Positions 13,385-14,944 of a DNA stretch of 14,944 bases are shown here, in pieces. The position numbers and the translations under genes are program-made. The stretch covers positions 1 to 14,944 of the forward strand of contig JAJXXT010000167.1 in assembly GCA_021780935.1 (NCBI GenBank), written 5' to 3'. The stretch is from Pseudomonadota bacterium (GTDB lineage: Bacteria; Pseudomonadota; Alphaproteobacteria; Acetobacterales; Acetobacteraceae). Numbering within the stretch: the first letter of the stretch is position 1; every line of letters starts with the position of its first letter. The notes beneath the pieces were generated by a model. That model did no database searches. It saw nothing but the letters and a program-made list of their open reading frames with translations, and was not told the DNA's origin.

Positions 13385-14150
13385 CCTCGTCGCGCGCCGC
13401 GGCGACGATGTCTGCGCGCTGCGCGGCGATGAGGAACTCGCGGTTGCCCTCGGGGCCGGTGATCGGGCTCTCGGCCAGACCGAGCACGCGCCAGCCGGGC
13501 AACGCGGCCCACCAGGCGGTGATGCGGCCGCACACGGCCTCATGCACGGCGGCGTCGCGGACCACGCCCTTGCGGCCGACGGCGCCGGGTCCGGCCTCGA
13601 ATTGCGGCTTGATCAGCGCCACCGCCCAGGCGCCGGGTGCGCAGAGCGCGAGCGGCGCCGGCAGCACCGTTTGCAGCCCGATGAAGCTGGCATCGCAGAC
13701 CAGCGCGCCAACGGGTTCGCCGAGCGTGGCGGCGGTGAGATGGCGGGCATTGCACCGCTCGTGCACGATCACGCGCGGATCCGTGCGCAGTTTCCATGCG
13801 AGCTGTCCATGGCCGACATCGACGGCGTGCACGCGGCTGGCGCCATGGCTCAGCAGCACGTCGGTGAAGCCGCCGGTCGAGGCGCCGATATCGAGCCCGA
13901 CGCGGTCCGCGGGCGACAGCCCGAACGCGGCCAGCGCGTGGGCGAGCTTGACGCCGCCGCGCGACACCCAGGGATGCTCCGCGCCGCGGACCGACAGCGG
14001 CGCGGTCGCCGGCAGCATCTCGCCGGGCTTGTCCACGCGCCGCTCCCCACTGAAGACCAGACCGGCGAGGATCAGCGCCTGCGCGCGGGTGCGGCTCTCG
14101 GCCAGGCCGCGCTCGGCGAGGAGCTGATCGGCGCGGCAGCCGGCGGCCAT
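13356..14150 (-). CDS. tlyA: TlyA family rRNA 2'-O-methyltransferase
   Basis: TlyA enzymes methylate the 2'-O of cytidines in 16S and/or 23S rRNA; the family was once called hemolysin A. The 264-aa product has an N-terminal S4 RNA-binding domain (about 6-66: RADQLLAERGLAESRTRAQALILAGLV) and an FtsJ-like methyltransferase domain. The SAM-binding stretch is DIGASTGGFT (87-96). The K-D-K-E catalytic tetrad of this family is present as K68 (SRGGVKL), D153 (CDASFIG), K181 (LIKPQFE) and E238 (GNREFL). The start at 14150 is set by the family N-terminus and by GAGG 8 bases upstream; the frame open beyond it lies inside ispA. The start is only 10 bases from the ispA stop, so the two are co-transcribed. 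The last 29 bases overlap radC convergently. Confidence 0.95.
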   Translation of the reverse strand: MAAGCRADQLLAERGLAESRTRAQALILAGLVFSGERRVDKPGEMLPATAPLSVRGAEHPWVSRGGVKLAHALAAFGLSPADRVGLDIGASTGGFTDVLLSHGASRVHAVDVGHGQLAWKLRTDPRVIVHERCNARHLTAATLGEPVGALVCDASFIGLQTVLPAPLALCAPGAWAVALIKPQFEAGPGAVGRKGVVRDAAVHEAVCGRITAWWAALPGWRVLGLAESPITGPEGNREFLIAAQRADIVAAARDEVTEVPHGGS

Positions 14151-14160
14151 GCTCCGCGCC

Positions 14161-14944
14161 TCAGCTTCGGCGTGCCACCACGAAGGCGGCGAGTGCGCGC
14201 AGCGGGTCGGCGCGTGGGCCGAACCCGTCGAGATGGTCGGCGGCCTGCGCGGCGAGCCGCTCGGCCTGGGCGCGGGCGCGCTCGGGCCCAAGCATCGCCA
14301 CCAGCGTCGCCTTGCCGGCGGCCGCGTCCTTGCCGGCCGTCTTGCCGGTTTCCTCGGTGGTGCCCTCGGCATCGAGCAAATCGTCGGCGATCTGGAAGGC
14401 GGCGCCGAGATCGCGGCCATAGCCGGCCAGCGCATGGCGGCGGGCGGCGGGAGCGCGGCCGAGAATCGCGCCGGCCTCGGCGCTGAACTGGATCAGCCGC
14501 CCGGTCTTCAGCGCCTGCAGCCGCGTCACCTCGGGGGGCGAGAGCGACCTGCCCTCGGCCAGCATGTCGATCATCTGGCCGCCGGCCATGCCGCGCGCAC
14601 CCGAAGCGAGCGCAAGGGCGGCGACGAGTTCGCAGCGCGCCAGCGGGTCGGAGTGCGTGTCCTCATCGGCGAGCACCTCGAAGGCGCGGGTCTGCAGCGC
14701 GTCACCGGCGAGAATCGCCGTCGCCTCGTCGAAGGCCCGGTGCGTGCTCGGCTTGCCGCGGCGCAGGTCATCGTTGTCCATCGCCGGCAGATCGTCATGG
14801 ACGAGGGAATAAGCGTGCAGCATCTCCACCGCGGCGGCGACGCGGGCGGCGCAGGTGTCGTTGACGCCCAACAGCGCCGCGCTCTCCAGCACCAGAAAGG
14901 CGCGCAGCCGCTTGCCGCCGCCGAGCGCGGCGTAGCGCATGGCC
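14161..14944 (-). CDS. ispA: Polyprenyl (farnesyl/geranyl) diphosphate synthase, N-terminus outside the window
   Basis: This class II trans-prenyltransferase condenses IPP with DMAPP and GPP to make farnesyl diphosphate, feeding undecaprenyl phosphate, quinones and hopanoids. Counting from the Met in MRYAALGGGKRLR (14940), the first aspartate-rich motif is DDLPAMD (49-55), continuing NDDLRRG. The second is DDLLD (186-190). KTGRLI (145-150) and FQIADD are also typical. The visible Met is internal: GGGKRLR normally sits about 40-50 residues in, and the frame stays open to the window edge, so the gene continues to the right. The short spacing between helices matches the bacterial IspA subgroup (about 300 aa) rather than long-chain synthases. 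It is followed directly by tlyA. Confidence 0.93.
   Translation of the reverse strand, partial: AMRYAALGGGKRLRAFLVLESAALLGVNDTCAARVAAAVEMLHAYSLVHDDLPAMDNDDLRRGKPSTHRAFDEATAILAGDALQTRAFEVLADEDTHSDPLARCELVAALALASGARGMAGGQMIDMLAEGRSLSPPEVTRLQALKTGRLIQFSAEAGAILGRAPAARRHALAGYGRDLGAAFQIADDLLDAEGTTEETGKTAGKDAAAGKATLVAMLGPERARAQAERLAAQAADHLDGFGPRADPLRALAAFVVARRS

Noticed and set aside
12527..13543. Open frame of 338 codons antisense to radC
   Set aside because: RadC motifs on the plus strand are intact; the antisense product has no recognisable domain.
1..14944. tRNA, rRNA, CRISPR array or insertion sequence
   Set aside because: I read the intergenic regions and found no cloverleaf, no regularly spaced repeats, and no transposase-like frame or terminal inverted repeats.

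Overview
The window is a GC-rich (roughly 70% by eye), densely coded chromosomal segment. Gene content suggests an alphaproteobacterium of the Rhodospirillales, probably Acetobacteraceae (Acidiphilium-like). The pointers are a clpS-clpA pair, a polyhydroxyalkanoate-type phasin, an S11 D-Ala-D-Ala carboxypeptidase, map, radC, tlyA and ispA, with the base composition and codon use of that group. This placement is inference from gene families; no rRNA or tRNA is present to fix it. I see no mobile element, CRISPR array, prophage or clear sign of recent transfer.

Layout. (a) 92-1941, plus strand: an M17 leucyl-aminopeptidase-type protease followed closely by a small MarR-like winged-helix regulator. 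(b) 1980-6250: a compact surface-sugar cassette. A WecA/WbpL-type polyprenyl-phosphate sugar-1-phosphate transferase lies on the minus strand. It is divergent from a plus-strand pair: a membrane-anchored WbpM/PglF-type UDP-sugar dehydratase overlapping a WbpE-type PLP aminotransferase. (c) 6289-9274, minus strand: clpS then clpA, the adaptor and unfoldase of the ClpAP N-degron protease, separated by a 307-base spacer that ends in a T9 tract. (d) 9535-10077, minus strand: a phasin with a clear sigma70-like promoter flanked by two TGC-N3-GCA motifs that resemble PhaR operators. (e) 10389-13384, plus strand: D-Ala-D-Ala carboxypeptidase, type I methionine aminopeptidase and RadC. (f) 13356-14944, minus strand: tlyA and the 3' part of ispA, which runs off the right edge.

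How the genes fit together. Region (b) plausibly makes a UDP-activated amino or deoxy sugar and primes a lipid-linked glycan. It is too small to be a whole O-antigen locus, so other glycosyltransferases must lie elsewhere. Regions (a), (c) and map in (e) are protein-turnover functions. Phasin regulation ties region (d) to PHA storage. The rest is housekeeping: cell wall, rRNA methylation and isoprenoid precursors.

I do not see an obviously new biological system here. The points most worth a second look are the probable PhaR operators at the phasin promoter, the T9 element upstream of clpA, the probable non-AUG start of the WecA-like gene, the unusual basic C-terminal tail of the carboxypeptidase, and the mismatch between the expected reaction products in the sugar cassette.
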